From: Robertkochia flava
Lineage (GTDB): Bacteria; Bacteroidota; Bacteroidia; Flavobacteriales; Flavobacteriaceae
Reading direction: 5' to 3'
NCBI RefSeq assembly: GCF_020166515.1
Contig: NZ_JAINZT010000002.1
Coordinates: 62,001 to 126,000, forward strand
Length of the DNA: 64,000 bases
A model generated the notes under the pieces. It was not told where the DNA came from, did no database searches, and saw nothing but the letters and a program-made list of their open reading frames with translations. Of this stretch, positions 29,433 through 37,334 are shown in pieces. A program made the translations under genes and the position numbers. Positions within the stretch are counted from its first letter, which is position 1. The number at the start of each line of letters is the position of its first letter.

Positions 29433-29831
29433 TTAGTTAGGGACGATGACCTGGGTTTGTTCCCCGGAATTGGTATCCAGAATATTGATCACAAAGCCTT
29501 CATCAGATTCAAAAATTTCCAGTACCAGGCTGCCCACATTAAAAGTACCTTCCTTTAATCCATCTTCCCCAAGCTGGGAATTGAACACGCTTCGGGTTAG
29601 CTGCCCCAGCACCTGCCTGTTCAGGCTCTCCTGGAATTCCTGCAGTTCAGAGCGTTCTTCCCGCTGGGACCCCTGGTTCTGAAAAGAGTTCTGGGCGTTA
29701 GCCGAACTCAGGAGCCATTGGTAATTAAAGGTATCCCCTCCGAAGGCCGGATTTTTTGGCTTATAGGTGAGTTGCTGGGCACACAGCCCGGTCATTGCAA
29801 AACAAAACATAGTGGTTAACAAAGCTTTCAT
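29433..29831 (-). CDS. csgF: Curli assembly protein CsgF
   Basis: The 132-residue exported protein (signal to about residue 18, CAQQLTYKP) has the CsgF signature LTYKPKNPAFGGDTFNYQWLLSSANAQN at its mature N terminus, the segment that in E. coli inserts into the CsgG pore. It is followed by a Gln/Glu-rich helix and a C-terminal beta region (GSLVLEIFESDEGFVINILD). CsgF couples secretion to nucleation at the cell surface. It lies one base after the csgE-like gene, in one operon. Confidence 0.92.
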   Translation of the reverse strand: MKALLTTMFCFAMTGLCAQQLTYKPKNPAFGGDTFNYQWLLSSANAQNSFQNQGSQREERSELQEFQESLNRQVLGQLTRSVFNSQLGEDGLKEGTFNVGSLVLEIFESDEGFVINILDTNSGEQTQVIVPN

Positions 29832-29832
29832 T

Positions 29833-30603
29833 TCAATAACGGTTTTGTTGGTTCTTTTTGGTTTGGAGGTTCTGAAAATAACGGCGTACCCGATACACCG
29901 CCTGGTCTGCCATTTGTTTGAGGTATTCCTGACGTGGATTCACAAAGAATTCCATCACGAGGTCCTGGTCTACCAGTACCTGTATCTTGGTACTTCGACC
30001 CATAGCGATCTGTTCCGTGATCTTTACGATGCGCTCTCCATTGATATTATTGGCCAGGTATTGGGAATAGAACATCTGATAGAATTCATTTCCGGGACGG
30101 GTTTTGGTGTCTTCCACCACAACTCCCCTGAGCACCACCCCATCTGCGGGCGCCTGCTGGGGCGCTTCCCCGGTAAGTTTTTCCCGCTCCACAATAATGG
30201 GTTGCAGTTCATCTTCGCCCTCGAAGCCATTGATCACGATCCGGTCCTTAGCGATCACACTCCCATCCTTGTAGATGAGAAGAAAAATAATGGTCCGGTC
30301 TTCTTCTGTGGTGTTCAGAGTGGTCCCGGCGAGGGTCTTCTTTTCCTGGGGTTCCAGGATAAAAAAGCCCTGTTGATCTGTCTTATTGCGGTTGCCATTG
30401 GCATCGGTCTTTACAACAGACAAGGTATATTTTAAACTTTGGGAGATCTCGGTGGTATTGGTGGCAAAGGCGGTAATGCGAAGAAAACGATCACTGGATT
30501 CCAGGTCGATCTTTGCCTGAACATCGGAAAGGGATTCCTGGGCTGTACCTTCTGAGATGAGAAGACAGCAAAGCAGTATGATTATGGGATGGAGGGGCCT
30601 CAA
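29833..30603 (-). CDS. csgE: CsgH-CsgE fusion protein
   Basis: The 256-residue exported protein (signal to about residue 22) combines two curli modules. Residues about 25-125 match the CsgH immunoglobulin-like fold pattern: IDLESSDRFLRITAFATNTT, LKYTLSVVKTDANG, QQGFFILEPQEKKTL, DRTIIFLLIYKDGSVIAKD. Residues about 155-245 are a CsgE domain: LRGVVVEDTKTRPGNEFYQM, FYSQYLANNINGERIVKI, KIQVLVDQDLVMEFFVNPR. CsgE caps the CsgG channel from the periplasm, and CsgH prevents premature curlin aggregation. Standard CsgE proteins are about 130 residues, so the length itself shows the fusion. Confidence 0.85.
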   Translation of the reverse strand: MRPLHPIIILLCCLLISEGTAQESLSDVQAKIDLESSDRFLRITAFATNTTEISQSLKYTLSVVKTDANGNRNKTDQQGFFILEPQEKKTLAGTTLNTTEEDRTIIFLLIYKDGSVIAKDRIVINGFEGEDELQPIIVEREKLTGEAPQQAPADGVVLRGVVVEDTKTRPGNEFYQMFYSQYLANNINGERIVKITEQIAMGRSTKIQVLVDQDLVMEFFVNPRQEYLKQMADQAVYRVRRYFQNLQTKKNQQNRY

Positions 30604-30611
30604 ATTATGGT

Positions 30612-31118
30612 TCAGTTAAAGTTTCTGATGATCAGGGCGCGATCGTTGCCGATCATATTGATCTTCATTTTTTCGGAGATGCTGTTCTTACCGTGGATGA
30701 TGATATCAGTGTCATTCCCTTGTTGGACGGCATTCACTTTAATCAGGTCGGGGTTACTGATATTAAAATGCAGGTATTTATTATCATTCCCTGATTGGGT
30801 AAGGTTGTACTCTATAGTCTCAGCTTTTAGGAAGAGACCGGCTTTATTATTATTTCCTTCCTGTAAAACGGAAATGGATCCTTTCGATGTTTGAGCATAG
30901 GTAAATACCTTATTGGATTGCCCTATTTGTTGAATGTATACTGCATTTTGCTTAGTTGGCGCTAACTCATCAGCCGACCTAACTGGAAGAATTGCTCTTG
31001 CAATTAAACTCCTTTCATTTCCCTTTATATCCTCCGGTGAAACAATATCAGCTTGCGCATATAATGCATTAGAAATGAATGTAATTATTAAAAAAACTAC
31101 GAAATACTGAAGTTTCAT
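30612..31118 (-). CDS. csgB: Minor curlin/nucleator-like protein CsgB
   Basis: The 168-residue protein has a signal peptide (MKLQYFVVFLIITFISNALYAQ) and, from about residue 58, four to five degenerate curlin repeats of the Q-x-G-x-x-N type (YIQQIGQSNKVFTYAQTSKG, VLQEGNNNKAGLF, LTQSGNDNKYLHFN, VQQGNDTDIII). The N-terminal 35 mature residues are non-repetitive. The shorter, less regular repeat array and its position between csgA and csgE argue for a CsgB-type nucleator rather than a major subunit. A stable hairpin precedes it. Confidence 0.8.
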   Translation of the reverse strand: MKLQYFVVFLIITFISNALYAQADIVSPEDIKGNERSLIARAILPVRSADELAPTKQNAVYIQQIGQSNKVFTYAQTSKGSISVLQEGNNNKAGLFLKAETIEYNLTQSGNDNKYLHFNISNPDLIKVNAVQQGNDTDIIIHGKNSISEKMKINMIGNDRALIIRNFN

Positions 31119-31150
31119 ATTATATTGTTTCTAATAATGAAAACCAAAAT

Positions 31151-31180
31151 TAGGTGCGGGTAATAATTTGAACCCGCACC
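31151..31180 (-). terminator. Intercistronic hairpin between csgA and csgB
   Basis: A perfect 10-bp stem (AGGTGCGGGT / ACCCGCACCT) with a 10-nt loop lies between the csgA stop and the csgB start. On the coding strand it is followed by AATTTTGGTTTT, a weak T-tract. It probably acts as a partial terminator or a 3'-stabilising hairpin that raises csgA relative to the downstream genes. Confidence 0.65.
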
Positions 31181-31216
31181 TTTTTTATAATTAAAGTATT
31201 TAGACTATCCCTTATA

Positions 31217-32221
31217 CTATTTTTGGGTAACAACGGAAGTGTTTCCAGCCCCGGTTTGTACTACATCACTAGTATTATAAGAACCACTCTGAGTTACAGT
31301 TGATGTATTACCATTACCACCTGTTTGAAGTACAGTACTGTATTGCATATAACCATTCTGAGTTACATTACTTTCATTCCAACTGGTTTCTTGAGTAGTT
31401 GTACTTTGATGGTGTCCACTATCAAACTGCTTTGTTCTGGAGAAGTTCCCATCTCCATTCTGAATGGTAGTTGATTTATTCCAATTGCTTTCTTGTCTGG
31501 TAATTGCATCATTCCAGTTTCCTGAAACAGTTGTAACACCTTCATTATAATTTCCTAATTGATTCAATCTAACGTAATTTCCATCACCAGTAATCAATGC
31601 AGCCTTTGGATCTCCTGAGAATTTAGGTAGGTCTGAATTGTTATAATGCCCTACTTGGTCAATATCCACTTCATTCCAGTCTCCTGTTACTTCAGCTCTA
31701 CCATTATTTCTATTTCCATACTGATAGATATCTGCATCATTTCCATCCGACCCATTGGTTAGAACTATACTGGAATTATTATGATTCCCAATTTGGTCGA
31801 TATAACTATCGTTCCAATTACCTAATGCCCGTATCTGCGATAAGTTATCGTTGCCATCCTGCAAAATGTCTGAAGTATTCCCGTTACCTCTTTGGTAAGA
31901 AAAAGTTCGGTTGTCATTTCCATCCTGCTTAACAGTGTTAGAATTATTATTTCCCCTTACAAGCACAATTAAATCTTCACTATCATCATTATCCCTGTCA
32001 TTATTTCTCTTTCCAATTTGAGTAACCTTGGTTGTATTTCCATTACCAGGAGTGTCTGGGTTCTTACCTTCTACCTTTACTCCTGACTGGTTCATGTATC
32101 CTTCCTGATAAACAGTATTATCATTATTATCACCTAATTGACTTACTGTACTTTCATTACTCTGAGCCATCACCGATGTCCCAAAAATTAGCGCCACAGC
32201 GCAAAAAATCACTTTTTTCAT
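31217..32221 (-). CDS. csgA: Major curlin subunit CsgA-like amyloid repeat protein
   Basis: The 334-residue protein has a signal peptide (MKKVIFCAVALIFGTSVMAQ) and then about 13-14 curlin repeats of roughly 22 residues with the Q-x-G-x-x-N core (SQLGDNNDN, TQIGKRNND, KQDGNDNRT, LQDGNDNLS, DQIGNHNNS, YQYGNRNNG, NQLGNYNEG, TQNGYMQYS, TQSGSYNTS, TQK at the end). Several repeats have substituted Gln or Gly. E. coli CsgA has five repeats, so this fibre subunit is more than twice as long. It is the first gene of the operon, as expected for a subunit made in excess. It is secreted through CsgG. Confidence 0.92.
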   Translation of the reverse strand: MKKVIFCAVALIFGTSVMAQSNESTVSQLGDNNDNTVYQEGYMNQSGVKVEGKNPDTPGNGNTTKVTQIGKRNNDRDNDDSEDLIVLVRGNNNSNTVKQDGNDNRTFSYQRGNGNTSDILQDGNDNLSQIRALGNWNDSYIDQIGNHNNSSIVLTNGSDGNDADIYQYGNRNNGRAEVTGDWNEVDIDQVGHYNNSDLPKFSGDPKAALITGDGNYVRLNQLGNYNEGVTTVSGNWNDAITRQESNWNKSTTIQNGDGNFSRTKQFDSGHHQSTTTQETSWNESNVTQNGYMQYSTVLQTGGNGNTSTVTQSGSYNTSDVVQTGAGNTSVVTQK

Positions 32222-32778
32222 AAAGCTTAATAAAATTTAAAGATTAGTAATAGTTATTAATTTGATATTCATGTTCGACGCTATTGATCAATCACGGTCC
32301 GGGGTAGGGATCGCTAGCTTTGGGGGACCAAAGGCGTCAGGCAACCAAGGGCTGCAGACTAAAACTAATCGCGGGTCAGGGGAGACCATTTGGAGTCAGT
32401 ACAGATGCTAAAGGTCTGTATGACTATAAACGAATCGTGGGGGAAATCCCATAACAAAAAGAAGTGTGGTGGGGGTAGAAAAAAAGTTCAATGTAAGATG
32501 GTGGGCTAGCCTTTCCGTTTTTGCTGTTTTGAAAACGCCACAGCTCCATTTTCAGGCTTCTCGAATATAGCATCCTAAAACCTGATCTTCTTAACTATTT
32601 AGATGAAAAGTAAAAATATTCTGTAAGAAGTAATCGTTTTGTAAAAGGGTGATTTTCTTACAATTAAATTGCGGTAACCCGTAACGGATTTGGATATGAA
32701 GAGGGGGACGAGGCGAAGGAGCAGAGGAGCAAAGGAGTTAAGATGATGTTGGCATTACTCCATTACATTATTACTTCA
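32222..32778. other. csgA upstream region with a GC-rich structured block
   Basis: There is no gene. About 32283-32475 is clearly more GC-rich than usual for an intergenic region here and packed with potential hairpins: CTTTGG-GGGA-CCAAAG, GGTC-N6-GACC and a long stem, AGTCA(g)TACAGA/TCTGTATGACT, at 32394-32425. It may be the csgA 5' leader or an undescribed ncRNA; the strand is unclear. The part nearest csgA and 32560-32690 are AT-rich. No promoter stands out. Confidence 0.4.
32394..32425. other. Large hairpin upstream of csgA
   Basis: An 11-bp inverted repeat with a single-base bulge (AGTCA-g-TACAGA / TCTGTATGACT) and a 9-nt loop, about 170-200 bp upstream of csgA. Confidence 0.6.
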
Positions 32779-33095
32779 TTACTCCCATTGGGGAGATTGC
32801 CACGACCGTTTCTCGGTCCTACCTACCTGGCGGCGGGCAGGTAAACTCGCAAAGACGTGCGTATTCAAGTTTATTTTCATGCCCAAACTCAAACTCAAAC
32901 TCGTTCCTGTAACAGGGAGATTTCCAAGTCGGTCGAGCCCTCCATGCCTTCGACAGGTAAACTCGCAAAGACGTGAGTATTCAAGTTTTTTTTCATGCCC
33001 AAACTCAAACTCAAACTCGTTCCTGTAACAGGGAGATTGCCACGTCGCTTCGCTCCCTGTCTGCCTGCCATTGGCGGGTAAACTCGCAAAGACGG
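32705..33095. repeat. Direct-repeat block R1, 3' side of the pyruvate-kinase-like gene
   Basis: A low-complexity GGAGCAAAGGAG head and ATTACTCCATTAC segment lead into about two and a half tandem units of about 118 bp. Each unit holds GGGAGATTGCCACG, CTCGCAAAGACGTGAG, TATTCAAGTTTATTTTCATG, CCCAAACTCAAACTCAAACT and CGTTCCTGTAACA. It matches block R2 (34999-35390) in the same orientation. The GAGATTGCC...CTCGCAATGAC core resembles a widespread bacterial intergenic repeat. A long open frame across it (32779-33375 minus) is an artefact. Confidence 0.85.
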
Positions 33096-34904
33096 TTACT
33101 CGATCCTGGGTAGCATCCGTTCTTTTTTCAAACGGAACTTTTCGGATTCCCGAAGGATGGAATCCAGTAATCTGATCGCATCGGTGATATACGGACCTTT
33201 GTTGAGCATCACGCATTCGGCCTTGAGCGAATTGGTGGCATCGGTGATCTCCGACCGGGAGGGCAGCCCTTTTTTGGCCAGGTTCTCCAATACCTGGGTG
33301 GCCCAGATCACCGGCACGTGAGCGGCCCCGCACATGGCCAGGATCTCCTCCTGTACCAGTCCCATATGTTCCCATCCGGTTTCCACCGCGAGGTCGCCCC
33401 GGGCGATCATCACCCCGATATTTCTTCGTCTCATGGCTGTGGTAAGGATCTCATAGAGATTGTCATAGGCCGCCCCCGTTTCGATCTTCAGAATGATCCC
33501 CAGGTTATCACTCACCCCAAGCATATTCAGGGCATCCAGGAGCTCTTCCACATCTTCCCCGGAATTCACAAAGGAAAAATTTACCACGTCGGCATGGCTG
33601 ACAATGAACCTCAGGTCTTCCCGGTCCTTCGCTGTGAGGCCCTTGACCTTTAATCGGGAATCCGGGAAATTAATGCCCTTTTCCGAGCGCAGCCAGGACC
33701 CCTTCTCCCGGGCACGGGTGATCTCTGCCAGGAATCCGTCTTCCGCAGCCTCCCGGATCACCCCCTCGATCTTCCCGTCGTCAAACAACACCCTTTCCCC
33801 GGGTTTGAGGTAGGTAAAGACCTCCGGCATCTGGCAGGGGATCTGTGCCGGTTGTGTCGTGGCCCCGTCCCAGGATTTCACCGAACTCCTTCCCGCTGTA
33901 TCCGGGCCGGTCACCTTTAAGAATTGTCCCTTTTTAAGCAGCAGGGGGCGCTCGGCCCTGGGCAGTTCTCCCACATCACTCACCAGGCCATCGGCCTTAT
34001 GGAGGGCCGTACCGGTTCGTATGTAGGAGGTTTTATAGAGATAGGTCTTTACCAAGCCGGGCATTACCTCAGCCACTACCAGTTCCCGTTTCTTGTCCCG
34101 TTCATCCCTGAAGAATACCTTATCGCCTACCTTCAGACTTTCCAGGAGGCGTACACTCACCGGCAGGGTATTCGAAGGCCCATCTTCAGAGAGGGTACGT
34201 TTGAGCATTACGGTCGCGGGTTTTAAAACGTGTCCGCCCTCATCCTTTTTAGGAGAAAATTTGCGCACCCGCATTCCGGCTTCCAGGGCCCCGGTGCGGA
34301 TCTTTGGACCGGCCAGATCCATCGTAATGGTGACCTTTTTTCCCGCCTGTTCGGCTTCTGTTCTCACGTTGTTAATGATCTTCATCCACACCCCCTTGTC
34401 GTCATGGGCACAGTTGATCCGGGCACAGTCCATCCCCGCACGGATCATCTCCCGGACCAGTTCCGGGTGCCAGGCCGATTCGGTGGGTTGGGTCACCATG
34501 ATGCCCACCCGCCTTCCGGAGGTTTCGCACCCCATCAGGGAAATGGTATGTTCCCGTAACAACTGTCGCGAACGTTCCACGCTAATAGCGGCTCCAGCGT
34601 CACACGGCCCTTTTGTTTCCAGCAAACACTGCAGCAGATGCCTGCTGTGCAAAAGGGTACTCATAACCTGCCCTTCGGCATGGGAGAACCCAGTAATGCC
34701 CATATTCCTCAGAATTCCCTGAAGCCGGGTAAGGTTAAATCGGCGAAAGGTCACGTAGTGGATCAGGTTCACCGCGCTTTCCCTGAAACCGGGATGTACC
34801 CTGTTAAGTAATGACTCCTGCGCGTCGACCTCCCGGTTCAACTGCGCAATGATCTCCTCCAGTCGGGCGATGGCCCCTTTGATGGTTTTCGTATCGGTTT
34901 GCAT
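33096..34904 (-). CDS. Pyruvate-kinase-like protein with N-terminal extension and no C domain
   Basis: The 602-residue protein has a pyruvate kinase barrel: ARINCAHDD (about 162-170), MDLAGPKIRTG (about 203-213), KGINFPDSRLKVKGL, the Lys-Glu pair in IILKIETG, and VMIARGDLAVETGWEHMGLVQEEIL followed by VPVIWATQVLENLAKKGLPSRSEITDAT. Before it are 130 residues of helical extension (MQTDTKTIKGAIARLEEIIA) of unknown role, and the B domain region (about 215-370) is longer than usual. The chain ends right after the barrel, so the regulatory C domain of normal enzymes is absent, and the Ser of the usual R-x-N-x-SH motif is Ala. It may be a non-canonical or repurposed kinase. It is sandwiched between repeat blocks. 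Confidence 0.8.
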   Translation of the reverse strand: MQTDTKTIKGAIARLEEIIAQLNREVDAQESLLNRVHPGFRESAVNLIHYVTFRRFNLTRLQGILRNMGITGFSHAEGQVMSTLLHSRHLLQCLLETKGPCDAGAAISVERSRQLLREHTISLMGCETSGRRVGIMVTQPTESAWHPELVREMIRAGMDCARINCAHDDKGVWMKIINNVRTEAEQAGKKVTITMDLAGPKIRTGALEAGMRVRKFSPKKDEGGHVLKPATVMLKRTLSEDGPSNTLPVSVRLLESLKVGDKVFFRDERDKKRELVVAEVMPGLVKTYLYKTSYIRTGTALHKADGLVSDVGELPRAERPLLLKKGQFLKVTGPDTAGRSSVKSWDGATTQPAQIPCQMPEVFTYLKPGERVLFDDGKIEGVIREAAEDGFLAEITRAREKGSWLRSEKGINFPDSRLKVKGLTAKDREDLRFIVSHADVVNFSFVNSGEDVEELLDALNMLGVSDNLGIILKIETGAAYDNLYEILTTAMRRRNIGVMIARGDLAVETGWEHMGLVQEEILAMCGAAHVPVIWATQVLENLAKKGLPSRSEITDATNSLKAECVMLNKGPYITDAIRLLDSILRESEKFRLKKERMLPRIE

Positions 34905-34998
34905 GATATAGAATGCTTCCCCGGACCAGTGGGATCCGGTCTTATAAATGTACCAACTTCCCGTCGGTTTTGAAACGAATTAGGGGGATTTCGAATGG

Positions 34999-35390
34999 AA
35001 AAAGTGAAGGAGTGAAGGAGCAAAAGAGCAAAGGAGCGAAGGAGTGAAGGAGTGAAGATAATGCCTGCATTACTCCATTACCCTATTACTTCTTTACTCT
35101 CATTGAGAAGATAGCCACGACCGTTTCTCAGTCCTACCTGCCATTGACGGGCAAACTCGCAAAGACGTGAGTATTCAAGTTTATTTTCATGCCCAAACTC
35201 AAACTCAAACTCGTTCCTGTAATTGGGAGATTGCTACGACCGTTTCTCAGTCCTACCTGCCATTGACAGGCAAACTCTCAAAGACGTGAGTAATCAAGTT
35301 TATTTTCATGCTCAAACTCAAACGCAAACTCGTTCCTGTGATAGGGAGATTGCCTCGGCCATTACATAACCTCGCAATGAAATCAGAAAA
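34999..35390. repeat. Direct-repeat block R2, 5' side of the pyruvate-kinase-like gene
   Basis: The same order as block R1: GAAGGAGTGAAGGAG-type head, ATTACTCCATTACC, then just over two tandem units of about 118 bp, ending in CTCGCAATGAAATC at the neighbouring gene. The sequence between the gene start (34904) and this block is about 90 bp and holds its promoter. Nothing else is seen in the 500-bp gap. Confidence 0.85.
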
Positions 35391-35403
35391 GTCAACGAAC
35401 CTA

Positions 35404-36324
35404 TTACAAAGGCATTCCGAAAGTGTCCAGACGGGAAATAATAGTCTCCTTGAATCCGCCGTTGATCCTTTTCAGCCTGCGTTCCTCTTTGTTCATGGAA
35501 TAGAGTCGGCCATGGGCGTCCCCGGGTCGCACCCCAAGCAGTTCATTGCGGAATTCGGCAAGAGGCCAGAATTCGGCGTCCCGGTTCATGATCCTGAGCA
35601 AGGTGCGGCAGCCATTGATCTTTCCATCGACAAAGGTCATCCCGTCGGTAATGCGAAGTAACTCCAGGAATTCATCAGGTAACCGGGTGTTGGTACGATT
35701 GAGACGTTGCAGAAGTCGGTCGAGGTTCCCCGGTGCCCGCACCTCCCTGATGGAAGGACTCTCCAGCAGGGCACTGAGCAGGCTGTCGTCTTCCCGGAAA
35801 AAGACCTCCAACTCCTGGGTACTGTCGAGTTTTACCTGTTCCGGGTGATGAATTATGGATTTGGCGGAAATATGAATTTTTCTTCTGCGAAGGTCAGTTC
35901 CGGGATCCGGAGCGATACTCCAGCCCCAGATGCGGCCATTGTACCCATGAACGGTCATCCTGTATTCCTTCCCTGAAATTTCGAAAACGATCCGGGCCAA
36001 CGGGGCTTCCGCAGTGAGCGGAAAACAAAAGCGGTCTTCCATAGGAAGGTCTTCATTCTCATAGAGCTCCAGGTGGTATTCTTCCTCCCCATAGCTCCTC
36101 CAGCTTTTTCCCCGCTTTCTGAAATATTGCAATTGCTTTCTCATGCGGGTTCTCATGGGAGCGTCAAACATAGCCGTAAATTCCCTGAGCAACCTCCGTT
36201 CCAAAGGGGCATAGCTCGTCTTTTGAAATTGCGGTCTTCCAGGCTGCATATGCTTGTAGGCCAAACGGGCGCTAAGGCCTATAGCAAGGACCAGGACGAT
36301 ATATATGGCAATATAAGCTAACAT
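35404..36324 (-). CDS. Membrane-anchored protein with SUKH-like C-terminal region
   Basis: The 306-residue protein has one N-terminal transmembrane helix (MLAYIAIYIVLVLAIGLSARL) and a soluble region. Residues about 75-165 form strands (EEEYHLELYENEDLPMEDRF, ARIVFEISGKEYRMTVHGYNGRIWGWSI). Residues about 205-290 resemble the SMI1/KNR4 (SUKH) pattern (RTNTRLPDEFLELLRITDGMTFVDGKINGCRTLL), a fold found in immunity proteins and in general binding modules. No toxin gene is adjacent, so an immunity role is not supported. The assignment is tentative. Confidence 0.55.
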   Translation of the reverse strand: MLAYIAIYIVLVLAIGLSARLAYKHMQPGRPQFQKTSYAPLERRLLREFTAMFDAPMRTRMRKQLQYFRKRGKSWRSYGEEEYHLELYENEDLPMEDRFCFPLTAEAPLARIVFEISGKEYRMTVHGYNGRIWGWSIAPDPGTDLRRRKIHISAKSIIHHPEQVKLDSTQELEVFFREDDSLLSALLESPSIREVRAPGNLDRLLQRLNRTNTRLPDEFLELLRITDGMTFVDGKINGCRTLLRIMNRDAEFWPLAEFRNELLGVRPGDAHGRLYSMNKEERRLKRINGGFKETIISRLDTFGMPL

Positions 36325-36611
36325 CGCGGCACTATAACTGCGTTTTTTCTCACAAAATATAACGATAAAAAATGATTTCCTCCTGTGGGAAGGAAATTTC
36401 AGAACGCTGAAGATGAAGTTAATGCGGTTGCTTCAAGATAAATATTTAAATAAATATGTGGTTAAACATTAACTAAACTTTACAACGATTCACAGGTTAA
36501 ACACCACGATTCAACTGCCGCAATTAAATACGTCCCTTTATCTGTACGTTGATTAAATTTTCGTAACTTGTTGGTAATTAGTTTATTAATTCTCAACCAA
36601 AACCAAGAATC

Positions 36612-36773
36612 ATGTTACGTTGGACTGTAATTTTTATTATCCTGGCTGTGGTAGCAGCCATTTTCGGCTTCGGAGGAATTTCTGAAAGCGCTGCCGGAAT
36701 TGCCAAGATCCTGTTCTTTATATTTCTTGTTCTTTTTATCATTTCTATCGTTACAGGAAAAAAACGGGTCTGA
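36612..36773 (+). CDS. DUF1328 small membrane protein
   Basis: The 53-residue protein (MLRWTVIFIILAVVAAIFGF...) matches DUF1328 (YtjA-type) proteins: a short N-terminal MLRWTVIF, a hydrophobic helix, the conserved GFGGISESAAGIAKILFFIF core and a basic end KKRV. It is a two-helix membrane protein of unknown function often expressed under stress or in stationary phase. It is followed 25 bp later by another tiny membrane protein gene. Confidence 0.85.
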   Translation: MLRWTVIFIILAVVAAIFGFGGISESAAGIAKILFFIFLVLFIISIVTGKKRV

Positions 36774-36798
36774 ATCCAATTAACAGCTTTTTCTCCCT

Positions 36799-36933
36799 AT
36801 GAAAAATCTCCTCAGGGCCATATTAGCATGGATAGGAGCCAAAAAAATGAGTGGTGGCCGCTGTGGTTGCGCCACCATATTCTTTTTTCTGCTTCTGTAC
36901 TGGTTACTGGGGTATGTGTTTGAGGCGTTTTAG
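36799..36933 (+). CDS. 44-residue Cys/Gly-rich membrane microprotein
   Basis: A 44-residue frame starts MKNLLRAILAWIGAKKMSGG, continues with RCGCATIFFFLLLYWLLGYV and ends FEAF. An amphipathic N-terminal helix is followed by a Gly/Cys turn and one strong transmembrane helix. The 25-bp spacing after the DUF1328 gene, the ATG with A-rich leader and a clean stop support it as the second gene of a tiny operon. I do not recognise a family name. Confidence 0.6.
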   Translation: MKNLLRAILAWIGAKKMSGGRCGCATIFFFLLLYWLLGYVFEAF

Positions 36934-37273
36934 TGAGTGGTGAGACAGGAGAAGGGAGATGGAAGACGGTTAAGTAAAGGAATACCCTTACCTCCCTGCT
37001 TTTTTTTACATCACCCTGGAAATTCGCTACCCGTGACTAACGGTAACGGTACAACGGAGAAAAACAGCAGGTTTCAAAAGGAATACAAACCAACGTATAA
37101 CCCTGTATAGTATGCGTCGCATTTTAAAAACATTCCCGGAAGAGATATCAATGGGTTAGGCGTAAGTCAGCATTCCTGCGCCACTTTATCACCTTATTAC
37201 CTCACCACTTTTTACGTCATTGCATCTTAACCCGGGCCTTTAAATAAGAAGCTCTCGGGAACTTTTTTTGTAC
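36934..37273. other. Intergenic region before hemN
   Basis: No gene is seen. It contains low-complexity purine- and pyrimidine-rich segments (for example around 36985-37010 and 37180-37210) similar in style to the repeat blocks elsewhere. The functional part is the regulatory region that follows. Confidence 0.5.
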
Positions 37274-37318
37274 ATGACATATGTCATAGGAAAACGCCTT
37301 TTAGCTGTCGTAGCTTTA
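37274..37318 (+). promoter_or_regulatory. FNR-type site and -7 element of hemN
   Basis: The palindrome ATGACATATGTCAT is at 37274-37287, and a -7-like element TAGCTTTA is at 37311-37318, starting 30.5 nt from the centre of the dyad. If transcription starts about 7 nt after the -7 box, the site is centred near -43, the position of an activator. Confidence 0.65.
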
Positions 37319-37334
37319 CCCCAAATTGGCAGCT

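Noticed and set aside
32341-32400. SRP RNA or tmRNA in the GC-rich block (GTCAGG...TGCAG resembles part of the SRP core)
   Set aside because: The conserved GGAAGG-AGCAG loop of SRP RNA and the tmRNA ends are not present.
32705-33095. Possible CRISPR array in the repeated units
   Set aside because: Units are about 118 bp and contiguous, with no 25-40-bp repeats separated by unique spacers and no cas genes.
32779-33375. 198-codon minus-strand open frame
   Set aside because: It is produced by the tandem repeats and overlaps the true 3' end of the pyruvate-kinase-like gene in another frame.
35404-36324. Immunity protein of a toxin system (SUKH-like region)
   Set aside because: No toxin, LXG, RHS or secretion gene is nearby, and the protein is membrane-anchored.
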